From Xylocopa sonorina (lineage: Eukaryota > Arthropoda > Insecta > Hymenoptera > Apidae), in the NCBI RefSeq assembly GCF_050948175.1, contig NC_135202.1:6076001-6140000 (forward strand): 64,000 nt of DNA, written 5' to 3'. The position numbers and the translations under genes were made by a program. The notes under the pieces were generated by a model. The model worked only from the letters and a program-made list of their open reading frames with translations. It did not search any database and was not told the origin of the DNA. Each line of letters begins with the position of its first letter. The stretch's first letter is position 1. Positions 48,110-59,216 of the stretch are shown one piece after another.

Positions 48110-48281
48110 CTCTACGATTTCTTAATAATTCTTACGGTGAAATCAAAGATGCATAAGAACAGATTGCGAAACGCTACACGAATTGCTATGAAGACACGCG
48201 AAATAGAAACGAGCTCAAAGAACACCGCGAATTGCTCTAAAACTGTTCGACAAAAAAATAAATAAAAAATTCGTACGAATT

Positions 48282-48745
48282 TCTTCTCTCAGATCGAAGC
48301 AATTGAAGCACTTTCGTGCAGGAACTGACGTTAAAAATAATCTGTATTTTAAAAAACCGCATTCATCGATCTTGACGATGGAAAAGTGACAAATTCGATT
48401 CGAGTCGCGGCGTTAAAAAGGAAGTGTCGCTAATCGATATCTCAAATCGAAGCAATCGAAGCACTTTCGATCGGGAACTGACGTTAAAAATAATCTACAT
48501 TTAGAGAAAAACGCCTTCATCGATCGTGGCGATGGAAAAGTGACAAATTCGATTCGAGTCATGGCGTTAAAAAAGAAGTGCCGCTAATCGATATTTCAAA
48601 TCGAAGCACTTTTGTGCAGGAAGTGACGTTAAAAATAATCTACATTTAAAAAAAAAACGCCTTCATCGATCGTGGCAATGGAAAAGTGACAAATTCGATT
48701 CGAGTCGCGGCGTTAAAAAAGAAGTGTCGCTAATCGATAATTGCC
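48282..48745. repeat. Tandem repeat, ~145-153 bp unit, three copies
   Basis: Copies are marked by GACGTTAAAAATAATCT following GAACTG at 48322 and 48475, and GAAGTG at 48620. They share GATGGAAAAGTGACAAATTC and GTCGCTAATCGATA. No coding content. Confidence 0.85.
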
Positions 48746-49339
48746 ACGCTTGTCGGTGTCAACGCGTCAATAGTTCGCGATTCCGTGCCATTTCGAGCTA
48801 TTAAGACGTTAGTGGCGACGCGACAGCCAAGCGTGCCGATCTCAGCTGCGTTTAACGAGCGTCAGCCGCTTCTGTCGCAATCGAATTCTGCGCTTGCGAG
48901 CCGAGCACGCGAGCCGCGAATCAATTCGAGCCACTCGTCAGTCGCTCGCGATCGTAAATTACGGATCGAACGCGGCCAGAAACAGGTACGAGCGCGCTCG
49001 ACCGCGTAAAATCGAGTCTAACCGGCGATCGAACGATTTGATCGCCCCAAATGCGATTTACGCTCGAAAAATTTCGGCTCGCGCCAGAATCTTAATGATA
49101 CGCGCGCTGTAAAGTGTGAACGACGAAAAAAACTCGCGGTACAAATTGGTTCCGCGGTGTTCAGCGAAATTTTAACTAAGTGACGGCTATTTATACGTAT
49201 CGTCGATTCGACTCAGCGAAATGGTAATTAGTAGGTGGTAATTGCCTCTAGGACATACAGCGCGAGTCAAAAGTAAGTAAACTCGCGACACACTCGAAGG
49301 TGTGAAAATTCATGCAATAACTATTGCGCACTCGTTGGA
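48746..49339. other. CpG-rich then AT-rich noncoding stretch
   Basis: About 48750-49130 is CpG-rich with overlapping arginine-rich open frames on the plus strand that I read as composition effects. It might be a promoter region, but no donor or start is convincing. Confidence 0.35.
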
Positions 49340-49700
49340 TGAATTAAAAATTAATCGTAACATTTTACAATAATTATTGCAATGCAATAAATAAATTCAC
49401 GTTCATAATCGAGCGAAAAATCCATGGACGAATTTTCCAACTGCGACTGAAAAATAGATCGCAATATTTTACAATAATTATTGTCGTACAATAAATAAAT
49501 TCTACGTTCATTTTTTAAATCGCAACTGAAAAGTCAATAAATCGATATAACTTCTGGGCACTCATTGGATGAATTAAAAGAGATCGCAATATTTTACAAT
49601 AATTATTGTGGTACAATAAATAAAATTCTACGTTCGAAATCGAACGAAAAATCCATCAATAAATTTTCGAATGGCGACTAAAAAGTCAATAAATCGATAT
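49340..49700. repeat. Degenerate tandem repeat, ~104-124 bp spacing, three copies
   Basis: TTTTACAATAATTATTG recurs at about 49363, 49467 and 49591, each followed by ACAATAAATAAA-like sequence and a TACGTTC or CACGTTC motif. The spacing is irregular because of indels. Confidence 0.7.
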
Positions 49701-52280
49701 GGCGAGATTCTCGAGCAGCAGAAAAATGAATCATCGGGTGCATCGATCTTTCTCCCAGCAACCTGGCGCCTTCGTTGGACAACGGGACCACAAAGGCTCG
49801 CAGAACGTTTTGTGTTGCATGGACCGCGAAGAGAAAGGAATCCCGCGGATCGTGTTCCGCGTTCGCACCTGTGAACGCAAACTTTCGACGGGCAGAGGCG
49901 AGCGGGACGCGCGAGGAGCGATTCCGCGGGAATAACCGCGGCCCCGCGTTTCAGAATCGCCTTGAACCGGGTTCAAAGTAACGCTGACGCGCTGCATCTC
50001 GGTTCTCCGCTCGGTTACGCGGAGGATTCGTCCGCTACGGTGCGATCTAAATATTTAAATTAAGGAAAGCGATACGAATCGCGATTCGTATCGTTTTCAT
50101 TCGAGTTTCAACGTTGCTCGATCGAGATCTCGTGTTTCAAAGAGCCTCAAAGTCCTCCTCCTACTTTACGACGCCCTCTCTTTTTCTTACACCTCCTATT
50201 CCTCTAAAAAGAGATACAATTTTTGTCCCGTTCGACTAATAATAGTGAAATAAAAATTTGAGATTCAAATGTTATTTCTTACGGAAATAGAAGAAATTGG
50301 TCACTTTTTATACTAAATATAGTACAAAATCATACCTTAGAAGCCTTCAATAGGCATTAAGCTAAAGATTCGTACGCACGGTAATCGAGAACATTTAAAT
50401 ATGATGTACAATATCCTTCGACCGTATGCACGCATTGAATACTAAGCCGCCTGAACCGAACCCACGTACACAGCGGAGGGATATGCTAATTCCCCGCTGA
50501 GTGGCCAGAAAAACACACATTCGCGGCAATTGTGACGCGAACGCGTCGGCTAATTTCCACCTAGTCATTACGATCCATTGCAAACAACAATCTCAGCGCG
50601 ACACATGCGTAATACACTTTCCAAGATCGCATTCAGCATTCGGATTCATATCCAGTGACTCACAAGTACTGATTCACTTCGAGCGGCGGCGTCGACGCCG
50701 CGACTGGCGATCGCTGGAAAACGCGAGCCACTTTCGAAACGCGCACAGTCGCCCAGAAATTTAGAAAAAGGGAAAAGGAAAAGGCAAGGGTGAACAAAGG
50801 ACAATGGAAAAGCTACAATTTGCTAACAACGATCGTTGGCAAATCGTTCGACCCGATTTCTATTTCAATTTCACTCGAAACGCGTGGCTCGTCCTGAAAT
50901 CAGCCGCGAGCGCGTTGCATAGCCGCGCGTTCAAGTCTCCCCAAATCTCTGGTGACTTCGACGCGTGGATAGGAGAGCTCGACGCGCGCGTAGGAGAGTT
51001 CGACGCGCGCATAGGCGAGATCGTTCGCCGCGCGACATTTTCACAGATGAAATGGTTTGCGTCGCACGTGTTTTCTGCGTCAATGATGACGTTCGTTATG
51101 GGTAAAAGAAAAACGAGGATTAAGTCGTTGCTTCGAGAGCTGCGAGAACTGTAAAGACACTCGATAGAAAAGCAGAGACTCCCGTTGGAGGAGAATGACG
51201 ACGCGAGGTCTACACGTGGTTTTCTTCTTGGTTCTTAAGCGAATTTCTGTATATTCGAATTGTTAAATATTGTGCGTTGAATAGTGTTCGTATATATTTT
51301 TGCTTTCGCGTTCGCTTGTTGAAAGAGTTCAGCAGGTTAATACATAACTTGTGTACTATGTATGCGTATCGTTTTTTTTTCTTGCGATCACGTAAGAGGA
51401 TTTTTGTTTTTTTTAATAAATTGTCAAGACGGAAGATAAAAGAAAGAGGCTTTATCTACATTCATTGTTAATTAATTCTTTTATTATTCTTACTGCAAGG
51501 TGTTCTTGTAATCCTATAGCTAAATATAGACTGTTTTCCTGAAAAATGCTCGCGATACACACCTTAAGTATCGTCGCTTCAGAATGAAACTATAATAAAT
51601 CATGCTTTTTTGCTGTAATAATTGCTATATAGACAAGATAAATCGTGTGACAGTCCGAACGATTCTCAAAGCCATTAAACAAAACCGCGCAGTCATCGTT
51701 CTCAAAAATTTCGCATTCCTCCAGCAATGGCCGCAATGAAATCTACGTTCAATGGAACCTGTTCCATATGCGTTGAAAAATAACAGTCGAAAAATTAGCT
51801 CGACACGTTTTCAAGGACCTCCGCTCGCGAGCGACTGTCAAGGAATTCCCTGGGTTATCTGCCAACAGCAGATGGGAAACCAGAATCGATATCCTGTTTT
51901 AAATAGACGTCCAAGAAAGCGCTAGCCTCGATTTTATTGCTTTATTTTCAGGGTAGCGCGGAGGCATCGTTCGAAAGGTCTTTTCGCATCACGATGTCGC
52001 AATCGACACATTTTCGCTGGTCTCGTCGATGTAGATAGACAGAAATGAAAAAATACGCGATACACTGGGAGATACGTTAATACTTCCAGGAATATCCACT
52101 TAAGATCGCGCGTGTTGTAAGAACCAAAACTTTTTCAGAGAATGTTAACGATCGTCTGGCAGCACGAAAGAGGCAGCCACTCGTTCGACCTATAGTATAC
52201 TCAGAACAGCAGAACGATGACTCTTAAATTCCAGATCTTAAACTCTGAACAGCGAACTTTGCATTTCTGAATATTCAAAT
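49701..52280. other. Mostly noncoding stretch
   Basis: A GC-rich block spans about 49730-50040. One ATG-initiated small frame (50804-51154) is listed separately. The rest lacks recognisable genes, RNAs or elements. Confidence 0.4.
50804..51154 (+). CDS. Small open frame of 116 codons, doubtful
   Basis: ATG in a good context (ACAATGG) opens 116 codons to TAA 51152-51154. The middle encodes an imperfect repeat, GELDARVGEFDARIGEI, arising from a short GC-rich DNA repeat. The C-terminus is basic. No known domain or signal peptide is apparent and no upstream or downstream exon is evident. It could be a young or spurious frame. Confidence 0.2.
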   Translation: MEKLQFANNDRWQIVRPDFYFNFTRNAWLVLKSAASALHSRAFKSPQISGDFDAWIGELDARVGEFDARIGEIVRRATFSQMKWFASHVFSASMMTFVMGKRKTRIKSLLRELREL

Positions 52281-52703
52281 TCTTAATTACTGTGGTAATC
52301 TCGAATGTCAGAATTTTGAAACGAATGAAAAATGCTGAATCTTCAGCTGCAATTGTTAAGTAGCAAACGCACTGTGGACTTGTAAATTTCCACGCGATTG
52401 CTCTCGCGCGAAGCTTCACATTCTTAATTACTGTGGCAATCTCGAATGCCAGAATTTTGAAACGAATGAAAAATGCTGAATCTTCAGCTGCCATTGTTAA
52501 ATAGCAAACGCACTGTGGACTCGTAAATTTCCACGCGATTGCTCTCGCGCGAAGCTTCACATTCTTAATTACTGTGGCAATCTCGAATGCTAGAATTTTG
52601 AAACGAATGAAAAATGCTGAATCTTCAGCTGCAATTGTTAAATAGCAAACGCACTGTGGACTCGTAAATTTCCACGCGATTGCTCTCGCGCGAAGCTTCA
52701 CCC
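52281..52703. repeat. Tandem repeat, 141-bp unit, three copies
   Basis: TCTTAATTACTGTGG starts copies at 52281, 52422 and 52563, an exact 141-bp period. Since 141 is a multiple of 3, a minus-strand frame of 170 codons stays open, reading three 47-residue repeats. The changes between copies are largely amino-acid changing, so coding constraint is not supported. Confidence 0.9.
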
Positions 52704-53304
52704 TTGAAACCATCGAGGGAGAACGATGGCGCCCGGTTCCCCGGAAAAATCATCGACTCGCGGGCGCGTGTTTCTGAAAAAAAAGTCGAGGGCCGCGTTT
52801 GCCCCCCACTTGCGAACTGGTCTGGCCATTCCCGCGGCGGCGAACGCAGCTTCGACGCGTTGCACAAGCATTTGATTCTCCATCCTGTAACCAACGGACA
52901 CAGTGCTCGACGGTATCGCGAGCAAGCCACCACGCCATCCGCGTCTCGCTTGTTTCCTGTTCCTCGAACCGTGTCCTCCTGTGCGCGACTACCAAAACCA
53001 CCGAATTTCGACCGCGACACCTTCGAAAACAATCAGTGACACGAGAATAACGATCTGTCGATTTGCGAATAGAAATATTTCTCGTTTCCTGTGGACAAAT
53101 GCCAGGCGAGGAAGCTTCGAGTAGCTGAGTAGCTTTGTGCTGAGGGCAAAGAAACGAGTGGAGTTATAACGAAGAATTGGTGCGTGTTATTTGAGCAGAA
53201 GGAGAATACAAGTGATAATTTCGATTGATAAATATGAAATTAGCGAAGAAATTTGGTTGAAGTGTAGAATTGGTGGTGGAACGTACGATGAGATACTGGT
53301 GAAC
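52704..53304. other. GC-rich block, no supported gene
   Basis: At about 52700-53040 GC content is high and frames are open on several strands and phases, none with start, splice or family evidence. It may be a regulatory or promoter island for the minus-strand candidate exon or an unseen transcript. Confidence 0.35.
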
Positions 53305-53610
53305 CTAAGGATCGACTGAGTGGTCGTTGCTCGTTGCTGAGGAAGCTGGTACCGTTTGAGTACCTTGAATCAAGTCATCGTTGCTGAAGACCCTGTCGCA
53401 GGTTAGTGTGTATACGTGATTTTCAGAGATGAAATGTTGAAAGAGGTGTTCGTTGTTTTTAGTGAAATTATTGGTTCGAATTGGTTTGTAATTCGATGTT
53501 GAATTGTACGTAGAGTGGTTGTATGGTGAAGATGGGGAATAGAAATGTTGACGCGAAGGCAATGGCAGTTGTGATGCAAACTCGATACGTTTGTGTTTCG
53601 AGCAGTTCGC
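53305..53610 (-). CDS. Candidate 3' terminal exon of an unidentified minus-strand gene
   Basis: Downstream of an acceptor-like GCGAATTCAG (53620-53611 on the minus strand), 102 codons including the stop are open to TAG 53305-53307. The peptide is rich in Ser, Asn, Thr and Pro with a few aromatic residues (SSPYNHSTYNSTSNYKP and later ISENHVYTLTCDRVF). No ATG begins the frame and no upstream exon was recognised. Composition is protein-like, but the polypyrimidine tract of the acceptor is weak. Confidence 0.28.
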   Translation of the reverse strand, partial: ANCSKHKRIEFASQLPLPSRQHFYSPSSPYNHSTYNSTSNYKPIRTNNFTKNNEHLFQHFISENHVYTLTCDRVFSNDDLIQGTQTVPASSATSNDHSVDP

Positions 53611-54019
53611 CTGAATTCGCAATTTTTTGTTTCTTTATTTATTTGATTACACCAGACCAGGTCATGCCGTTGCGTAACTTATTATCCTTCTAGTGTGTAC
53701 ATTGTGAATGAGTAATGAAAGCATGTAGTAAAACTTAATCGCGATTACTTAACCGCTTAAATGTGGCGCGGACTTTCGAAACGTATCCACGCTGCGAGGA
53801 ATTTCCGCTTGAAAACCGACGAAAGCTATAAAAATAGCTTGGAGAGAGAGTTGTTAAGGGGCAAGAAAGAAATGAGTTTCGAGCGTTACACGGTGGAGTA
53901 ATTAGCAAGTTAAAAAGACTGGTGTATAGATACACTTCTTTGATTGCCAATTAAATCGATCTCAATGTTCATCGATACGTCTGCGAACTTAACTCAAAAG
54001 TATACTAAAAACAAAAATC
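53611..54019. other. Noncoding stretch
   Basis: Nothing recognised beyond a few short open frames. Confidence 0.4.
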
Positions 54020-54262
54020 TAATTTCTCTCAACTTCATAAAGTTCGTTAACACCCTCGAATGCCCCAGAAAGATAAGATTTCACAATTTTCTTTCATAAG
54101 AAGGAAATATCCTAAAATCTGAAAGATCGTTGCCCAAATTATTTCAATTAAAGAAACAAGTGCACAGTTCTAAATATTTCGAACCGTTGTGAGAAGTATC
54201 GCATCGTTGGATTGAGCATTTTAGCCAAGAAAAGATAAAACGTACGTAAAGTCTAAAAAAAA
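54020..54262. repeat. Direct repeat copy 1 (~240 bp)
   Basis: Starting at about TAATTTCTCTCAACTTCATA, this segment matches 55368-55607 at roughly 90 percent over its length. Shared words include AAGATAAGATTTCACAATTT and AGTATCGCATCGTTGGATTG. Confidence 0.8.
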
Positions 54263-55367
54263 AGTCTCATTTCCATTTCATGGAATAAGGAATTCTAATT
54301 TTGGAGCAGATCACTGGCATTCGTGACGCACTGGAGGATCCCAGGACAGAAATCTTCCATGGTCGTTTTAAAATAGTTGGTATTTCTTAACCTCTCGATT
54401 GCGTTACAAATACTGTGACGTCGACAACAATTATCAAAATTTTCGAACCTCTACGATGCTAAACAAAAATTGTTACCATCTCTTCGAAACGATATCTTTA
54501 CCATTCACTGTTTTACATATAAATGTACTTACGACGTTATTTTACGATCTCGACGCAATTTACACGGCGTCGATCAACTAATTAAATATTCAATTAATGC
54601 AAAACAATGTAGTAATCATGTAAAACCATTAAGAACAAAAATACACTATATTTACCAGCCTTCTTTAACGCGATAAAAATTACGCACTAATTCCTCGCGA
54701 AGGCCTTGGGGATATTCTACATTTAAATCTGTTTGTACCATTCCAAGTACATCGCATTAAGTAATTACCAATTCAAAGTAAATCGCTATGATCGCCTCGC
54801 GACCTTATTGCCTCGATATTATACTGGCGATGTTATGGTCAGCCCCTTCCAATCGTTATCGTTCTTACGCGGATAAAGGTTCTCTGATCGTTTCGAGTCG
54901 ACTTCCCGTTGTTGATCTTGGACTTGTAAAAAATCAAAAACTCAACGAACGCAACCAAAATATGAGAAAAATGAAACGATACAGGTTGTATTTACTAGCA
55001 ACGATTATTAATTGTTGGTAGTATTCATTATCAGCTGTGCAATTTGCACGAAAGAAGAAAATGGCCAATTCATATTGTTTGGATTACAATTAATATATCT
55101 ATACATAGCGAAAGAATTTTGTCTCGCTAAAAATACAGGCAAAATCTATCTTTGCTTCGAAATTCTTCGTTTTACGAGATCGCAGACCCAGTCGACGTGT
55201 TCCGTTTTAATTACTTGCTGGATAGAATCTAATTGTTACCATTTTATTCTCGCAATATTTCTGTCATTTTCAAACACGAATAGACGAGATGAAAAATCGA
55301 TCGCAACAACTTCTACGATACGAAACTCTTTCGATATTGTAATCAAGCCACGAATCATTAACGATAC
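54263..55367. other. Spacer between the two direct repeat copies
   Basis: AT-rich, with overlapping plus-strand frames up to 122 codons that lack start or splice context. No transposase or reverse transcriptase motif is seen. Confidence 0.4.
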
Positions 55368-55607
55368 TAATTTCTCTTAACTTCATAAAACTTGCTAACA
55401 CCTTCGAGTGCCCCAAAAAGATAAGATTTCACAATTTTCTTTCACAAAAGGGAAATATCCTAAAATCTGAAAGATCGTTATCCAAATCATTTCAATCAAA
55501 GAAACAAGTGCACAGCTCTAAATATTTCGAACCGTCGTGACAAGTATCGCATCGTTGGATTGGACATTTTAGCCAAGAGAAGATAAAACGCACGTAAATT
55601 CTAAAAA
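55368..55607. repeat. Direct repeat copy 2 (~240 bp)
   Basis: Second copy of the segment at 54020-54262, same orientation, 1.35 kb downstream. It might be a duplication or the long terminal repeats of a decayed element, but the spacer holds no supporting motif. Confidence 0.8.
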
Positions 55608-57623
55608 AAGGGAGGAAGAACGTGAGTTTTTGCATGAATTAAATTAGTAAACCAATCGTAGAAATCGTGCGACGACAAAAAACTGTCGATCGAAAGATCC
55701 TTTGCAACTCGATCCGATCGACTCGATCGAATCACCTTGCTGTCGTTCGGTAGTGGTGATCTGTATAGGATTACGTGCAATCACTTTCCATTTCTTTGGA
55801 CTTTCGCGTGGCTGGTTCTCCGAGTCTCTTTCAATGAACTTGCACGCCGACCTTCGGTCTACAAGGAGATCTACATTGCGAATTCATTAAATTACGCTAT
55901 TTCAGCGGATTCTGACGCGTTGTTTAATTTTCATTAGTCCTCTTCGCACGCTTTTAACGTCCCTCGACGAATTCTGAGCATTGTTTGCACGAACGAACGA
56001 GAGTCGCTCCTTCGACCATTTATTCGGTAATTAGACACTCTTTTATTTGTAAAAGTCGTTAAAAGAGAGAATCATATTTACGTAAGTGGCTTTCAAAACG
56101 CTGTGATCCTTTCATAGAGAATACGCCATTTCGTAACTGCATCGACGAGTAATTCACAAAAATTGTTTCGTAACGCGCGCAGACAAACGAGCCGTTTCAA
56201 AACTGATGAATATTTTATTCAATGAATAACCATTTCGCTAAAAAATGAAAAGCGTCTGCGCTTTTTCTCTCATCTTAATTTGCAAGATGATATAAAAAGC
56301 GTTCGAGTGGTGGTTGAAAATTAATTGATCGCAACGGTTATAATTATACAAATATGTTCAAGTTTGTTAAATATATAATATATAATATGTTCAGGTTTGT
56401 TAAATAATTCTGAAGTGACATAACGGGGTCAGTAGCGATGAATTACACGATGATCGCGTTTCTCCGCGGCTGAGGCACGCTCGATAAATCTTCGAAGCGA
56501 AAACCGATGATCCAGCGGAATCGAGCGATTGCATAAACCTCGTGCTATAATATAACCAGAATTTTGATCGTGTAGAGAAAGAAAGCGAAAGCGAGCCATC
56601 GTCGTTCTGGGAATTGTTCAGTTTTAAACGCGTACCCTCGTAGAGACCACGAAAAATACTTGAAATTACGCGAAATTAAGATACATGAAATTTTAATCTC
56701 TTCAACGGTCCTTCGATCGTAGCGTAATTCTGTCTAGAATTGTTTGAAGATACTTATTTTTTTCTATAATGAAAAAAAGGGATTACTTTCGGAAGATACA
56801 TGAAATTTTACTATTTTCAAAAGTCCTTCGATCGTAGTGTAATTCTGTTTAGAATCGTTTGAAGATACTTAGTTTTTCTGTTGCAAAAAAAGAAAGCAAA
56901 GGGATTGCTTCCGATTATTACGCGAGACTGAAAATGATCGCAGTGGCAAGTTATAATTTGAAGTGGAAGACAAAGTTCTCGAGAATACTAGGAAGATAGT
57001 TTTATCACTGAGAAAGAAACGTCGTTACTCGAGGAGAAAGCTGGAAGATAATATTAACTCTCTGAAGTAAGATTCTAAGATTATGTAGCTTCGAAGTAGT
57101 TGAAAATTGTAAAACTGATGTATCATTGAAGCAAACTGTATAAACGTTGAAAGAGCAGCATTAAGGGACTCGAAGTTCTGTTCAAAAAAAAACTGCAAGA
57201 GTTCAAACACCAAAAAGGTTGTCGCATATCGACATAATTGAAATAAGAGGAAGACTTAATTCTCTGCGATTTAATGAAACTAAATAAAAGCGTACGACAA
57301 AAAGAAGAAGACGAATATAATACTAAGAAAAAAAGAGAAATTTATAGTTCAGCATTAAAGAATTCAAAGTTGAAAAACCACGAGAACAAAGTTCACAAGA
57401 TCCACAAAATCAGAGCAACTTGCGATCGGAAAATAATCGTCGAGCGACGTGGAAACGGTTCGCCAGCGTTTGGCTACCGCGCGGTAACTCTTCGCCAACG
57501 CTCGTCGAAAAACTCGCGACTTGTCCCTGAAAGAAATCCATTCCGCTGGACCACGACCAGTTCTGGGACTCTCGAGTATTACCCAACAAGGTCGAACGTC
57601 TGTCCGACAGAAGAAAGGGAAAA
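55608..57623. other. Noncoding stretch with a two-copy repeat
   Basis: An approximately 121-bp two-copy tandem repeat lies at about 56680-56925 (ATACATGAAATTTTA, CCTTCGATCGTAG and TAGAAT in both). The remaining sequence has no supported gene or element. Confidence 0.45.
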
Positions 57624-57721
57624 ATGAGAGAAAGGGAGACGCCTGTACCGGTTGAACCGAGCGGTCAACAAAATCGTGGCACATGCTCCAACTCTGTTGC
57701 GGCTGGTCCAGCTGGTGATAG
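57624..57721 (+). CDS. Possible 5' exon upstream of the plus-strand ABCH gene
   Basis: ATG 57624 opens 32 codons (beginning MRERETPVPVEPSG) that end at a strong donor, GATAG|GTGAGA (57721/57722). It lies 1.5 kb upstream of the ABCH coding start on the same strand. The phase does not fit the ABCH frame at the acceptors near 59214, whereas an alternative weaker donor ten bases earlier (GCTG|GTGATA) would fit. It may be an untranslated or uORF-bearing leader exon, or unrelated. Confidence 0.27.
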
Positions 57722-57899
57722 GTGAGAGCGAGTTTGTTACTAACTTGTTACGTCACTTACGAATTACGTCTGCCAGGTCGTCGATGGTGTTACGTGACAT
57801 TTTTCGGGAACGTCCTTCTACGAACGACGTGTCTCGTTAAAGACGTCAACTCGTTAAAGGTCATCAAGGATAAACTTTGCTTTAATAGAATATTTCTTT

Positions 57900-58375
57900 T
57901 TCCATCTCTTTTCTACGTGGAGTTGTAAAAAAAGAGACGTAGCATTAATGCAACTTGAAACCTGAATGAGTTGATGATTGAAAATTATTGCAAGCATAGC
58001 TGGAAGTAATGACGCTTTAAGAGAGGGAGTAACGAGGGACCATTTTTGGTAAATGTTGATCGTTGCACTTTTTGGGATCTCCTGTACCGATTTGTTTCGT
58101 ATACGACATCTCGAATGAGATGTTGCGTTGTTCCATTATGGAATTATTCCATCTCTTCTACGTGGAGTTGTAAAAAGAGAGACGTTGCATTAATGCGACT
58201 TGAAACCTGAATGAGTTGACGATTGAGAATTATTACAGACACAGCTGGAAGTGATGAAGCTTCAAGGGAAGCAGCAATGAGGGACCATTTTTGGTAGATC
58301 TTGATCGTTGCACTTTTGGAGATCTGCAACAATTTGTTTCATGTACGACATCTCGGATGAGATTTTACATATTTC
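57900..58375. repeat. Two-copy tandem duplication, 245-bp unit
   Basis: CTACGTGGAGTTGTAAAAA occurs at 57913 and 58158, and the following ~210 bp match with scattered changes (shared GAGGGACCATTTTTGGTA and TTGATCGTTGCACTTTT). It lies between the candidate leader exon and the first coding exon of the ABCH gene. Confidence 0.85.
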
Positions 58376-59216
58376 ATACAATCTGTTTGACGCAAGTAAA
58401 CATGCTTGGATGATCGATAATTTAGTCGGAAGTAACCTTTAGCAGAGGTTTCACTTAAACCGCGACACTTTTTTCGCATCGAACTGCTCGAGTTGCAGTC
58501 TTGATGACTTGCACTGTTCGTATATAGTAGTGCACGTGAGACAAGTCAACATAGACGTTACAGTTTCACAGTCGATCACTTTTACCTGGCCATTACTCAC
58601 TCAACCGCTGTTCCATCTAGGAAGCAGCTAGAACGAGCTTTGTCTACGACTTTAACCATCGCGAGTCTCGCGAAACGATCACACACGTGTTCGTTCATAG
58701 TACGCTAGCCTTCGAACTCTACACTTATGTCTTTTCATTAAAACTAAAGTGAAATATGGTATTTGCTCGCATGGACGCGTTTCGAGAGAACGTCGTCGAT
58801 TTATTGAGAAAAATAAATTTCTAAAGAATATGTTTGCAGGCTTAAAGGCCTTTTCAGTCGACTGACTGACTAATTTTACACGTAAAGAATATCATAATGC
58901 ACAGTCGTCTCGACGTTACTTGAACTTTGGAGTGACGTCAGTCGAGCTGGACTTTAAACGTCATTCAAAGAACCTTAACAATTAAGTCACTAGCGAATTA
59001 CCATATCTGATTTCCTTTTTTTACGCGTAATTTAATTAGCTGTGATACATTTCTTGAGAAATGTGGTTTCTATTTACCATTTTTTTCTGTTCAGCGTCCA
59101 ACAAATGCTACACGCAACGTTTAACATGCATATTGAAATAACTATGTTTGAATTGATAAATGGATCGTATGCTCGTGAATTTATTTCCACGTAAAGATGA
59201 TGGTTTCGTTACAGAA
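58376..59216. other. Upstream flank or leader intron of the plus-strand ABCH gene
   Basis: No coding region. The right end (59160-59216) is open in the ABCH frame from an earlier ATG at 59160, but an acceptor-like TTTCGTTACAG ends at 59214 and would remove it. Confidence 0.4.

Noticed and set aside
52201..52713. 170-codon minus-strand frame with three 47-residue repeats
   Set aside because: Consequence of a 141-bp tandem repeat; copy differences are mostly amino-acid changing, so no sign of coding constraint.
59160..59216. ATG 59160 as the start of the plus-strand ABCH protein
   Set aside because: An acceptor-like site ends at 59214 and ATG 59217 follows at once; the extra 19 residues look unlike the rest. 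Kept only as an alternative.
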